Below are positions 15,922 to 24,325 of a DNA stretch of 36,146 bases, piece by piece. The position numbers were made by a program, and so were the translations under genes. The notes beneath the pieces were generated by a model. The model was not told where the DNA came from. It saw only the letters and a list, made by a program, of their open reading frames with translations, and ran no database searches. Origin of the DNA: Bacteroidales bacterium (GTDB lineage: Bacteria; Bacteroidota; Bacteroidia; Bacteroidales; Marinilabiliaceae); the NCBI GenBank assembly GCA_024401395.1, contig JAKSLD010000028.1, positions 1 to 36,146 on the forward strand, written 5' to 3'. Every line of letters starts with the position of its first letter. Position 1 is the first letter of the stretch.

Positions 15922-16062
15922 ATAGTTATTGTAAATAAATTATTCCCGGGAACCAGATAAGCCTCCCTCTGATGCGCATGGCACCTGCAGGTGGCTTGTG
16001 TAGGTATGTGATATGTATGTTTAGTGTATTTCATAGTTATGAATTTGCGCATAAGTACTTTG

Positions 16063-16096
16063 CAAAAGTATCAAAATAGTTTGATTTAGATGCAAA
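16063..16096 (-). promoter_or_regulatory. Candidate promoter of the Fib_succ_major-like gene
   Basis: Minus-strand TACTTTTG (16070 to 16063) matches the -7 consensus exactly, with TTTG 22 bases upstream (16096 to 16093). The implied leader is about 135 bases, long enough for post-transcriptional control. Confidence 0.4.
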
Positions 16097-16286
16097 AAGA
16101 GATGTTTTTTTGATGCGAAGATTGCGACCGCAGGAGGGGCTGTACTTGCCCTTATGAAGATGCTATCATCAGCTAGGCATCATGTTACGTTGGAGTCTAT
16201 GGGTAGACTATTGCTAATATAAGAGTAGGCTCTGTTTGCTCGCAATTTTTTTTAATATGGAGTGTACAAAATGGGAGGGGATGTAT

Positions 16287-16294
16287 TATATTTG
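16287..16294 (+). promoter_or_regulatory. Candidate -7 element of the basic-protein gene
   Basis: TATATTTG is an exact TAnnTTTG match 35 bases before the ATG at 16329. No clear -33 element is visible. Confidence 0.4.
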
Positions 16295-16328
16295 CAGTCG
16301 GATTTTTTAAACAGAATATTCACAAAAG

Positions 16329-16853
16329 ATGGCAAGAGTCAGCATAGTACATAAGTGCGTCACTATGGCCAGGAAGGCTATGAGGGAAGACAGCAAAGCA
16401 AGAACGACAGGGAGAAGTATATACATAAAACGCTGTCCCAGTGGATATTTCATCATGGGAGTAAAGGTCAGCAAGAAACAGAGGAACTGCAGAGATATGT
16501 TTGCCGACGCGCAGAAACTCGCCTCGTACGAACTGAAGTTGTGGAACAAGCGCAGACATTGGGAGAGAGAAGCCAGAAGGCACAAGATAAAAGGAGCGCA
16601 CAGAGCTGCAGTGTCCTATTTCTACGGCTTGCTGAAAGAGTACGGGATAGAGCTAGAAGAAGCGTTGAGGAGAATGAGGATAGGGCGACTAAAGAAGAAG
16701 AATGAGAATAGGGGAGATATGAAAGACCTGGGAGAGAGCAAATTGTACGTTTCCAGAAAATGGAAAGAGATGGATAAAGCCTCGCCTTTTTATTACAAGA
16801 AATTCGGGAACGAAGAAGAATACTTTGCTGCCATAGAGAAAGTCGCGGCGTAG
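16329..16853 (+). CDS. Basic protein of unknown function
   Basis: A 174-aa soluble, strongly basic protein, rich in Lys and Arg throughout (NKRRHWEREARRHKIKGAHR, RMRIGRLKKKNENRG). It has no signal peptide, membrane helix or motif I recognise. The N-terminus (MARVSIVHKCVTMARKAMRED, RSIYIKRCPSGYFIMGVKVS) looks globular; the middle is helical and charged. Arginine is coded mainly by AGA and AGG, whereas nearby core genes prefer CGT and CGC, so the gene may be horizontally acquired. A nucleic-acid-binding role is only a guess from composition. A hairpin with T-run at 16952-16983 could terminate it. Confidence 0.6.
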   Translation: MARVSIVHKCVTMARKAMREDSKARTTGRSIYIKRCPSGYFIMGVKVSKKQRNCRDMFADAQKLASYELKLWNKRRHWEREARRHKIKGAHRAAVSYFYGLLKEYGIELEEALRRMRIGRLKKKNENRGDMKDLGESKLYVSRKWKEMDKASPFYYKKFGNEEEYFAAIEKVAA

Positions 16854-16898
16854 GAGAACCTGGCACCGAATGAAATACTTGTTTTATTAAGGCATTCC

Positions 16899-16983
16899 CT
16901 TATTGTACCTTTGTAATGCATTTATAATCAATACATTAAGAGGCGTTTTTCAAATAAGCATGTTTGAATGTACTTATTTTTAC
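16899..16983 (+). repeat. 86-bp direct repeat, copy A, with a 28-bp dyad
   Basis: Similar to 18586-18671 at about 86% identity. It ends in a dyad (16952-16979) of AAATAAGCA, loop, TACTTATTT, then a T-run. This copy also carries TACCTTTG at 16906-16913, an exact -7 consensus on the plus strand. It abuts the stop codon of the DUF4143 ATPase. Confidence 0.85.
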
Positions 16984-18440
16984 AATCCGTACGATACCTT
17001 TGTTTGCTTGAGTGTATTTTCACCTATGATATAGGCATAACAAGCCGAAGGAATGAATATCAGCGTTGCCTTGTCCAACTCTTTTTTGCCTTCAGCATTA
17101 ATACTCGTAACTATAGCATCTTTCAGGTTGTTTTTCTCCATGAAATATAGCAAAGATTCCAGTTCCCCTGGTCTGTCATAATATCTGTCAGTCCATTTTA
17201 TTTCAACAGCCCAATTAGGTTTCTGCTTGAGTATACTGAGTCCGACAATATCAACCTCTCCCTGTTTTTTTGCATTTATTCTCCAGTTGGCATAATGAAT
17301 GTCTGTGCTCTGGCGTGGGAACCACTGTGCATAGATAGCAGTTTCCACCATATTGCCGATAGTCTCATCTGTCTCTGATATAGGTTGGAATAGAGCGCAT
17401 CTCAAAGAAGGATTAGTCAGGTATATCTTGAACTGAGTTTCCCTAACATACTTCTTTGCTGTATCATCTGTTCTCCTGACAACCTTGATCAGAAATGCAG
17501 CTTCAAGGTAATTGATATACTTTTTAAGAGTTTCCTTCTTAACCCCTGATTCCTTCGAAAGCGTTTCATACGAGAACTGATCACCAGAATGATACGCAAT
17601 CATCGTAAACAGAGAATTAAGTTCCTGAACGTCAGTAATGCCATATAAACTTGGCAGATCGCGCAAGAGAACTTTATCAATGATATCATTCCTTATAAAT
17701 TGTTGTGGATTTTCTCGGACAGATTGCGAGAAAACGACTTCCGGATATCCTCCATAATTTATATAATCAATAAAGAGTTTATTGAGGGTTGTCATATCAA
17801 ACGACCTGTATATACTGGATGTGTAATTAGATGTTTCCAATTCATACGGAATCATGATTTGAGAGTACTTGCGAAGATGAACGTATTCATAGAATGTGAG
17901 AGGAGGGAGATTAAAATCGGTAAATCTGCCTGCACCACTTTCATTACTTCTCTTCTTTAACTCTGCAGCAGCAGAACCAGAGGCAACGAACTTAACATTT
18001 CTATAGGTATCGACCAGTGATTTCAACTCCACCTCCCATTCTTTCAAATACTGTATCTCGTCATAGAATACATACATCTGATCTTTTGTAGGAGATTTGC
18101 CCAGTGCGTTGCAAGCTAAGTTATACAACTGCTCCAATAATATCTTGTTGTATATTGGGGTTTCTACAGACACATAGATAATATTCTGTGCTGGTACGCC
18201 GTCATTTATCAGTCTCTGGATTGTGTGGTACATCATTACCGTTTTGCCCACGCGTCTTGGTCCCATCAGAATTGTTGCTCTACGGGTTACAGTATCTTTG
18301 ACCAATGGATAAAAGATATCAAGGTATAATCGAGGCGACATATTTCTGAAAAATTCAGAGATATCACCATCTGTCCACCATGGATTATCAACCTTAAGCC
18401 TACCTACTATTTGTTTCTCTAAAAGTTCTGTATATTCCAT
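16980..18440 (-). CDS. AAA_14/DUF4143 ATPase
   Basis: An ATP-binding protein of the AAA_14 plus DUF4143 type (490 aa if counted from an upstream ATG at 18452, 486 from 18440). Numbered from the longer form, Walker A is GPRRVGKT (64-71) and Walker B is MYVFYDEIQ (Asp131, Glu132). SGSAAAELKKRSNESGAGR is the family arginine-finger region. The middle has LPPLTFYEYVHLR and an HTH-like stretch (SKESGVKKETLKKYINYLEAAFLI). The C-terminus carries GEVDIVGL and WAVEIKWTDR, a PD-(D/E)xK-like D/ExK arrangement common in DUF4143. The biological role is unclear; some relatives are thought to act in defence or mobile-element contexts. The ATG at 18440 is preferred because a -7 box at 18462-18469 would leave almost no leader for 18452. 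It is flanked by direct repeats. Confidence 0.88.
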   Translation of the reverse strand: MEYTELLEKQIVGRLKVDNPWWTDGDISEFFRNMSPRLYLDIFYPLVKDTVTRRATILMGPRRVGKTVMMYHTIQRLINDGVPAQNIIYVSVETPIYNKILLEQLYNLACNALGKSPTKDQMYVFYDEIQYLKEWEVELKSLVDTYRNVKFVASGSAAAELKKRSNESGAGRFTDFNLPPLTFYEYVHLRKYSQIMIPYELETSNYTSSIYRSFDMTTLNKLFIDYINYGGYPEVVFSQSVRENPQQFIRNDIIDKVLLRDLPSLYGITDVQELNSLFTMIAYHSGDQFSYETLSKESGVKKETLKKYINYLEAAFLIKVVRRTDDTAKKYVRETQFKIYLTNPSLRCALFQPISETDETIGNMVETAIYAQWFPRQSTDIHYANWRINAKKQGEVDIVGLSILKQKPNWAVEIKWTDRYYDRPGELESLLYFMEKNNLKDAIVTSINAEGKKELDKATLIFIPSACYAYIIGENTLKQTKVSYGL

Positions 18441-18461
18441 GTACAAAGTCATTAATTAACA

Positions 18462-18469
18462 CAAAAGTA
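18462..18469 (-). promoter_or_regulatory. Candidate -7 element of the DUF4143 ATPase gene
   Basis: Minus-strand TACTTTTG is an exact TAnnTTTG match, with a predicted start about 15 bases before the ATG at 18440. A 28-bp dyad at 18483-18510 covers the -33 region, so a dyad-binding protein could block the promoter. Confidence 0.5.
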
Positions 18470-18482
18470 ACGAATTCGTTTC

Positions 18483-18510
18483 AAATAAGCATATTTGAAT
18501 GTGCTTATTT
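18483..18510. repeat. Third copy of the 28-bp dyad, over the ATPase promoter
   Basis: AAATAAGCA and TGCTTATTT as perfect 9-bp arms around a 10-base loop. It differs from the dyad at 18639-18666 by one loop base, but the rest of the 86-bp repeat is absent here. Confidence 0.85.
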
Positions 18511-18585
18511 TTCATCTTTTCGACGAGAATGTGCAAATAACTAGAAATATTTAAGAGATTTGCCTGGCTTTTCTAGCTAGTTTCT

Positions 18586-18671
18586 CTTATTGTACCGCCG
18601 TAATGCGTTTGAAATCAATGTATTAATAGACGTTTTTCAAATAAGCATGTTTGAATGTGCTTATTTTTTAC
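18586..18671 (+). repeat. 86-bp direct repeat, copy B, with a 28-bp dyad
   Basis: Same orientation as 16899-16983 and about 86% identical. Its dyad (18639-18666) is perfect and followed by a T-run. The position of the -7 box of copy A reads TACCGCCG here, so that promoter would be lost. It lies between the ATPase and the downstream phosphatase gene. Confidence 0.85.
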
Positions 18672-18709
18672 CATAACAACTTCTTGCTAGTCATATATTC
18701 GTATTATGA

Positions 18710-20938
18710 CTAAATGATAATGCCTATCAGAGAAACATCATCGGTCTGTGGACAGTTGCCTTTCCAATCTTCAAATGCACGTTCGATAGCATCGCGCTGC
18801 TGGTCGGCTGGCATGGAGCATACCGACTGGAGCAATCTTCTAAGCCCGATGGATTTGAGCCTCTTGCCGTGCGGATGATCGTCATCGGCAGACCCGAACT
18901 GGTCGGCAATGCCATCAGAGAATAGGTAGATTACATCGCCTCTCTGCATCTGCATAGAGCCTCCTTCAAAAGGTAGTTCACTACTCTTCTCGTCTCTGTC
19001 GCCTATGCTTCGTTTAGTCCCTTTTATTTCGATAAGCTCGCCATTTCTCATGACGTATATCGGTCTTCGTGCCAAGGCATATTCCATCGTCAGATTGTTT
19101 GGATTGTAGCTTATTAGGGAGATGTCCATGCCGTCTTTCACATTGTCTTCGTTCTTGTTGCTTAGAGCATTGATGATCTGCTTGTCAAGCTTTGTCAGCA
19201 TCTGACTTGGTTCTGCCTTAATGCCAGGAGCGCAAAGCTCGTTGAGGATTGTAGTTCCGATCATAGACATGAAAGCTCCAGGTACACCATGACCCGTGCA
19301 GTCGGCGCAAGCAATCATCAGCCTGCCTTCATGCTCCTTTGCCCAGTAGAAGTCGCCACTGACGATGTCGTGAGGGTGGAATATCGTGAATATGCCAGAA
19401 AGGCCATATTTATTGTCGTATGGCCTAAGGTCAGGCAACAGAGCGTTCTGTATTCTTTGCGCATAGCTGATGCTGTCGGTTATCTCACGGTTAGTCTCGC
19501 TTATTATTCTATTTCTCTCGTCAAGAATTTCATTTTGGGTGGTTATCTCTTCGTTCATATCTCGCAGTTCCTTGGTCTGTCGAGCCACCTCCTGTTCAAG
19601 ACGGATGTTCTGTTCGCTAAGTATGCGTTGTTTTTCTTGTTCGCGTCGTTTCTTTTGAACTTCAATCAATATGGCGATGCCTGCCAAGGCGAGTAAAGTT
19701 ATGGCGATGAGACCCATCATCCAAGTCTGTTGCTTGATCTTTGCCTCTTGAGCTTCAATCTTCAACTTGTCCATACCAAGCAGAGTGCTCATTTCCTCGA
19801 CGTTCGATTCATTGGTCTCATGAGCCATAGATTCGGCAAGAGCAAGCACCTCCTGGGCAATATCGTAGTCCTGAGGATAATTACTCATGCCATGGTTGGC
19901 ATCAAGTTTCAGTTTCAGAGCGTCAAGCTCGGCACTGGAGTCGAAACCGTGGGTATAGTATGCTGCTGAATCAGCGTAGACGCATGCTTGGGCATAGTCT
20001 TGCGTTGCCAGGGCATATTTTGCCAATGTGGAGAAATACGTTCCTGCAATATTGTCATGAGCCTGATCTATCTGGCTGACAATATTCTTCATCTTCGCAA
20101 CGTGAGACTTAGTTTTCTCCAGCTCTCCAATAGATATATATATGTTGGTATAGGCATCGTGTATATAGAATTCGTACATCTGATAATTCTCGTCCTCTGA
20201 GCGGAAGTCATCTTTTGTCTTTTTGTACTCTTCGAGATAATCTTCAAACTCCTTGGTGTAGCGCAGAGCCCTTTGCTTGTCATTGATTTTGAGAGCAGCG
20301 AGCATACGTCCGTCGAAAGCATCACGTCGCTCGGCAATAAGCAATTTAGGCCATCTGTCGGTTATCTTGATACATTCTTCTTGGTATGCGATAGATTCTT
20401 CCCAGTGCTTCATGCAATATTCTGCAGTCGCAAGGCAGGCAAGAGAATTAATCCTGTTGGTTATCTTGAGTGGGGTAGCAGCTCGGGTTGTTGGGTTAGC
20501 TTCTACAGTCTCGTTTTCGTAGCCATTACTGTCGTCGTAAAGTTCCATAGCGACATTCATGGCCAACCTGTATTTCCCTTGATAGTTATATGATTGAGCC
20601 AGAATATACTTTATATAGTAATAGGTGTGTTTTATGTTGTTTTTCATGCCAAAGTTCTCGGCACTGTCGGCGAGTTCCTGTATTCTGTCGTGCATGCCCA
20701 GATTGATATAGCTGCCGGCTTTAAGCTGCAGAGCACTGGCTTCGTAGTTTCGGGCATTAAACTTCTGGGATTCGACGATAAGAGTGTCGAGAATGCTTAA
20801 TCCATGATATGTACTATAGTTGGCGTATGAATCTTTGTAAAGATAGTCTAAGCGCACGCTATCCTGATGTGTCATTTGTCCAGTAATGACCATCGGAAAG
20901 CACAATGCTATAAGAAATATGAAAATTATTCGCATCAT
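18710..20938 (-). CDS. TPR-transmembrane-coiled-coil SpoIIE-type protein phosphatase
   Basis: A 742-aa membrane signalling protein. It has a signal peptide (about 1-20) and a periplasmic TPR-like helical region (about 25-390). A membrane helix (407-427) is followed by a coiled-coil linker (about 428-485) and a cytoplasmic PP2C/SpoIIE domain from about 515. Phosphatase motifs are IVSGDFYWA (525-533), the metal-binding DCTGHGVPGAFMSMIG (Asp546), GMDISLISY and YLFSDGIADQFG. SpoIIE-type enzymes dephosphorylate anti-anti-sigma proteins in Firmicutes; the substrate in Bacteroidales is not established, and no SpoIIAA- or RsbW-like gene lies in the window. The architecture matches the gene at 25745-28027. 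Confidence 0.93.
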   Translation of the reverse strand: MMRIIFIFLIALCFPMVITGQMTHQDSVRLDYLYKDSYANYSTYHGLSILDTLIVESQKFNARNYEASALQLKAGSYINLGMHDRIQELADSAENFGMKNNIKHTYYYIKYILAQSYNYQGKYRLAMNVAMELYDDSNGYENETVEANPTTRAATPLKITNRINSLACLATAEYCMKHWEESIAYQEECIKITDRWPKLLIAERRDAFDGRMLAALKINDKQRALRYTKEFEDYLEEYKKTKDDFRSEDENYQMYEFYIHDAYTNIYISIGELEKTKSHVAKMKNIVSQIDQAHDNIAGTYFSTLAKYALATQDYAQACVYADSAAYYTHGFDSSAELDALKLKLDANHGMSNYPQDYDIAQEVLALAESMAHETNESNVEEMSTLLGMDKLKIEAQEAKIKQQTWMMGLIAITLLALAGIAILIEVQKKRREQEKQRILSEQNIRLEQEVARQTKELRDMNEEITTQNEILDERNRIISETNREITDSISYAQRIQNALLPDLRPYDNKYGLSGIFTIFHPHDIVSGDFYWAKEHEGRLMIACADCTGHGVPGAFMSMIGTTILNELCAPGIKAEPSQMLTKLDKQIINALSNKNEDNVKDGMDISLISYNPNNLTMEYALARRPIYVMRNGELIEIKGTKRSIGDRDEKSSELPFEGGSMQMQRGDVIYLFSDGIADQFGSADDDHPHGKRLKSIGLRRLLQSVCSMPADQQRDAIERAFEDWKGNCPQTDDVSLIGIII

Positions 20939-21044
20939 GATAGAGTGATACGAAACAAACGATAATTAGTTTTCTCGATAAGATGCAGACTTCACGCCTG
21001 CATCATTTATCTATTGTCGAATGACACTAATAGGCTATAAATGC

Positions 21045-22877
21045 CTATTTAAGTTGCTGGAGCTCATGTAATTTCTTGTATACTCCAGTCTCTTTTTCAA
21101 TGAGTTGCTCATGAGTGCCTATCTCCACTATCTCTCCTTCATTGAATACGCATATCAGATCTGCATTTCTGATTGTAGAGAGTCTGTGAGCTACGACTAG
21201 TGATGTCCTGCCTTTCAACAGGTTCTCCAGTGCATCCTGTACCAGCCTTTCGCTTTCTGTATCCAATGCTGATGTAGCCTCGTCAAGTATCAGAATATCT
21301 GGATTTCTCAATACGGCTCTAGCTATTGAGATGCGTTGTCTCTGACCACCACTCAGCTTTGAGCCTCTGTCGCCGATTACTGTCTGATAGCCATTCTCCT
21401 GATTCATAATGAATTCATGAGCATTTGCTACCTTGGCAGCAGCCTCGACCTGCTCTTGGGTTGCATTCTTTACACCAAATGCTATATTGTTGTATATTGT
21501 ATCATTAAACAGTATGGCATCCTGGTTCACATTGCCCATCAGTCCACGTAGATCGCTTAGCTTGTAATCCTTGATATTCACGCCGTCAATGAGTATCTCT
21601 CCTTGGGCGATATCCCAGAATCTAGGCAGCAGATCAACGAATGTCGACTTTCCACTGCCGCTTTGCCCTACCAGGGCTATCATCTTGCCTTTAGGTATCG
21701 AGAGCGATATGTTCTTCAGTACGTCCCTGTCTCCAGTGTACGAGAATGTCACATTCTTATACTCTATACCCTGACTCAATGTCTTTATTGATTTGCCTCC
21801 TGCATTCTCAAATATCTTGTCTGGCGCAAGCAGTATCTTGTCTATACGCTCCATAGCCGCCATACCTTTCTGTATCGAGTAGTAGGCTTGTGAGAATGCC
21901 TTGGCTGGATTGATAATCTGATAGAATACTCCGAGATAAGCGAGGAATGTAGCGACAGATAGCGCATCTTCTCCAGTAGTAAGAATCAATGTTCCGCCAA
22001 ACCATACGACAATAATCATTACTATCGTGCCAAGGAATTCAGATACCGGATGAGCCAAATCTCTCTTCCTGGCTATCTTCTTGGCAATGTCGCAGTAGTT
22101 TTGAGACTCTGTCTGGTATTTTGCGTTCATCTTATCTTCTGCGTTGAACGCCTTGACAATTCTCAGGCCCGAGAGAGTCTCGTCAAGTATGCCCATCAGT
22201 TCGCCCATCTTGTTCTGTCCAGCCTTCGATTTATTCTTAAGGCTCTTGCCAATCCTACCGATGATGCCACCAGCTATTGGTAATAGGACAAACGCAAATA
22301 TGGTGAGCTGAGGCGACATTATCACCATAGAGACCAGGAATACGATAATCATTACCGGATTCTTGAGAAACATATTTACAGATGACATTACCGTAGCTTC
22401 CAGTTCAGCTACGTCGCCCGAGGCTCTTTGCAGGATATCTCCCTTCTGGGTATTCTGGAAAAAGCCTAGAGGCAGTGTGACAATCTTCGCATATATCTCT
22501 GTCCTGATGTCTCGTACTACATTGTTTCTCAGTCCGACATTAGTATACTCAGCCAGATACGCTGTCGCACACTTGAGAAAAGTGCCCGCAATCATGAATA
22601 CTCCGGAGAATAGCAATGCCGACCCCGGACCGTACTCATGCTTGTATTGGGTTACGTAGTAATAAAAGTTATGTACAATGTCTTTGGAGTTGAAAGCCCA
22701 TGGTACCATATCATTGACTTCCTGTCCCGCATTGAAGAGGATCTCCAATACAGGTATCATCAGTACCATCGACAATACTGAAAATAAAGCCGATAGTATA
22801 TTGAATCCAAAGCTCACAAGTACCATAACCCAGTATGGTTTGATATACCTGCCAGCTACTTGAAAAAAGTATCTCAA
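21045..22877 (-). CDS. MsbA-like ABC exporter (fused membrane and ATPase domains)
   Basis: A 610-aa half-transporter with six membrane helices in the first 330 residues. The nucleotide-binding domain has Walker A GQSGSGKST (404-412), signature LSGGQ (508-512), Walker B ILILDE (528-533) and the H-loop His564. Length and order match MsbA/lipid-type exporters; lipid A-core flipping is possible but a drug exporter cannot be excluded. The frame begins at TTG (22877), four bases after the purB stop, and RYFFQVAGRYIKPYW looks genuine, so a TTG start or an upstream start overlapping purB is likely. Co-transcription with purB is implied by the spacing. Confidence 0.9.
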   Translation of the reverse strand: MRYFFQVAGRYIKPYWVMVLVSFGFNILSALFSVLSMVLMIPVLEILFNAGQEVNDMVPWAFNSKDIVHNFYYYVTQYKHEYGPGSALLFSGVFMIAGTFLKCATAYLAEYTNVGLRNNVVRDIRTEIYAKIVTLPLGFFQNTQKGDILQRASGDVAELEATVMSSVNMFLKNPVMIIVFLVSMVIMSPQLTIFAFVLLPIAGGIIGRIGKSLKNKSKAGQNKMGELMGILDETLSGLRIVKAFNAEDKMNAKYQTESQNYCDIAKKIARKRDLAHPVSEFLGTIVMIIVVWFGGTLILTTGEDALSVATFLAYLGVFYQIINPAKAFSQAYYSIQKGMAAMERIDKILLAPDKIFENAGGKSIKTLSQGIEYKNVTFSYTGDRDVLKNISLSIPKGKMIALVGQSGSGKSTFVDLLPRFWDIAQGEILIDGVNIKDYKLSDLRGLMGNVNQDAILFNDTIYNNIAFGVKNATQEQVEAAAKVANAHEFIMNQENGYQTVIGDRGSKLSGGQRQRISIARAVLRNPDILILDEATSALDTESERLVQDALENLLKGRTSLVVAHRLSTIRNADLICVFNEGEIVEIGTHEQLIEKETGVYKKLHELQQLK

Positions 22878-22881
22878 CGCT

Positions 22882-24231
22882 TTATCGCTTTATACCGGTG
22901 TATGATTGTGGAGTGATAGCACGGAGTTCTGCCTTCACTGAGTCTGAAACATTCAATGTGTCAATGAACTCAGAGATTGTCTCGCGTGTCATCTTTGTAT
23001 TTGTACGAGTCAACGCCTTCAATGCCTCGTATGGGTTTGGATATGCCTCTCTGCGAAGTATTGTCTGGATACCCTCTGCTACTACTGCCCAGTTGAGCTC
23101 AAGGTCCTTCTCTAGAGCGTCTGGGTTCAAAAGCAACTTGCCGAGACCCTTCTCCAATGAAGCAATAGAAATCAAAGCGTGTGCTACAGGTACACCTACG
23201 TTACGGAGAACTGTCGAGTCTGTCAAGTCGCGCTGCAAACGGCTTACAGGCAACTTAGCGCTCAAGTGCTCAAGGATAGCATTGGCAATACCGAGGTTAC
23301 CTTCAGCATTCTCATAGTCGATAGGGTTAACCTTATGTGGCATAGCCGATGAACCAACCTCTCCTGCCTTGATCTTCTGCTTGAAATACTCCATCATGAT
23401 GTACATCCAGAAGTCACGAGCCAAGTCAATGAGGATGACGTTGATTCTCTTCAGTGCGTCAAATACCTCCGACAAACCGTCGTAGTTCGAAATCTGTGTT
23501 GTCCACTGCTCTCTCTCAAGACCAAGGCTGTTTGCTACGAAATTGTTTGCAAATGTTACCCAGTCAACAGCAGGATATGCCACATTGTGTGCATTCATGT
23601 TACCTGTAGCACCACCAAACTTGGCTGGCAATGGAAGACGCTCAAGAGACGCTATCTGACGGTCGAGGCGACTTACGAATACCATAATCTCCTTGCCAAG
23701 GCGAGTTGGAGATGCAGGCTGACCGTGTGTCTTAGCTAGCATCGATACATCTTTCCACTCTTCAGCGAGCGAACGCAAGTGGTCTGTCAATGCGTGGATA
23801 GCTGGCAAGTATACATCTGCCAAGCACTCCTTTATCGACAATGGAATAGATGTGTTGTTGATATCTTGTGATGTGAGGCCGAAATGGATGAACTCCTTGT
23901 AGTCTGCGAGGTTCATCTTGTCGAACTTACCCTTGATGAAATACTCTACAGCCTTCACGTCATGGTTTGTCGTTGCCTCAATATCTTTGATGCTCTGAGC
24001 ATCTTCAGCAGTGAAGTTCTGGTAAATCTCACGCATCTTAGGGAACAATGCCTTGTCTACACCCTTGAGCTGTGGAATACCTGCCTCACAAAGAGCAATG
24101 TAATACTCTATCTCTACTCGTACACGGTAACGCATCAATGCGTACTCCGAAAAATACTCACCAAGTTGGTCAACTTTGTTTCTGTAACGGCCATCAATAG
24201 GCGAAATTGCTGTCAATGCTGAGAGCGTCAT
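22882..24231 (-). CDS. purB: Adenylosuccinate lyase
   Basis: Catalyses two fumarate-releasing steps: SAICAR to AICAR in purine synthesis and adenylosuccinate to AMP. The 449-aa product begins MTLSALTAISPIDGRYRNK, typical of the E. coli-type PurB branch. The signature GSSAMPHKVNP is at 293-303. Catalytic residues are visible as His169 in KTHGQPASPT and in the TTNHDVKAVE segment (His90). FIHFGLTSQDINNT is also conserved. Length is normal. It is the first gene of a pair with the ABC exporter, and a consensus -7 box lies upstream. Confidence 0.97.
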   Translation of the reverse strand: MTLSALTAISPIDGRYRNKVDQLGEYFSEYALMRYRVRVEIEYYIALCEAGIPQLKGVDKALFPKMREIYQNFTAEDAQSIKDIEATTNHDVKAVEYFIKGKFDKMNLADYKEFIHFGLTSQDINNTSIPLSIKECLADVYLPAIHALTDHLRSLAEEWKDVSMLAKTHGQPASPTRLGKEIMVFVSRLDRQIASLERLPLPAKFGGATGNMNAHNVAYPAVDWVTFANNFVANSLGLEREQWTTQISNYDGLSEVFDALKRINVILIDLARDFWMYIMMEYFKQKIKAGEVGSSAMPHKVNPIDYENAEGNLGIANAILEHLSAKLPVSRLQRDLTDSTVLRNVGVPVAHALISIASLEKGLGKLLLNPDALEKDLELNWAVVAEGIQTILRREAYPNPYEALKALTRTNTKMTRETISEFIDTLNVSDSVKAELRAITPQSYTGIKR

Positions 24232-24276
24232 GTCTTATTATTTGGTTTTATGTTATTATTCAGTTTATTACGACCG

Positions 24277-24284
24277 CAAAAATA
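24277..24284 (-). promoter_or_regulatory. Candidate -7 element of the purB operon
   Basis: Minus-strand TATTTTTG is an exact TAnnTTTG match, giving a leader of about 40 bases. The -33 side is T-rich without a clear TTTG. Confidence 0.4.
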
Positions 24285-24325
24285 GCTATAATTGTCTACA
24301 TATTAGGTAAAAAAGACTTAAAAGC

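Larger units (their letters stand above)
15922..16328. other. Intergenic region with two divergent promoter candidates
   Basis: 407 bases without a convincing gene. The left part is the leader and promoter of the Fib_succ_major-like gene (box at 16063-16070). The right part holds TATATTTG at 16287-16294 for the plus-strand gene. Nothing recognisable lies at about 16110-16240. Confidence 0.6.

Noticed and set aside
20982-21004. Hairpin GATGCAG...CTGCATC as terminator of the ABC exporter
   Set aside because: The stem is only 7 bp and no T-run follows on the minus strand, so the call would be weak.
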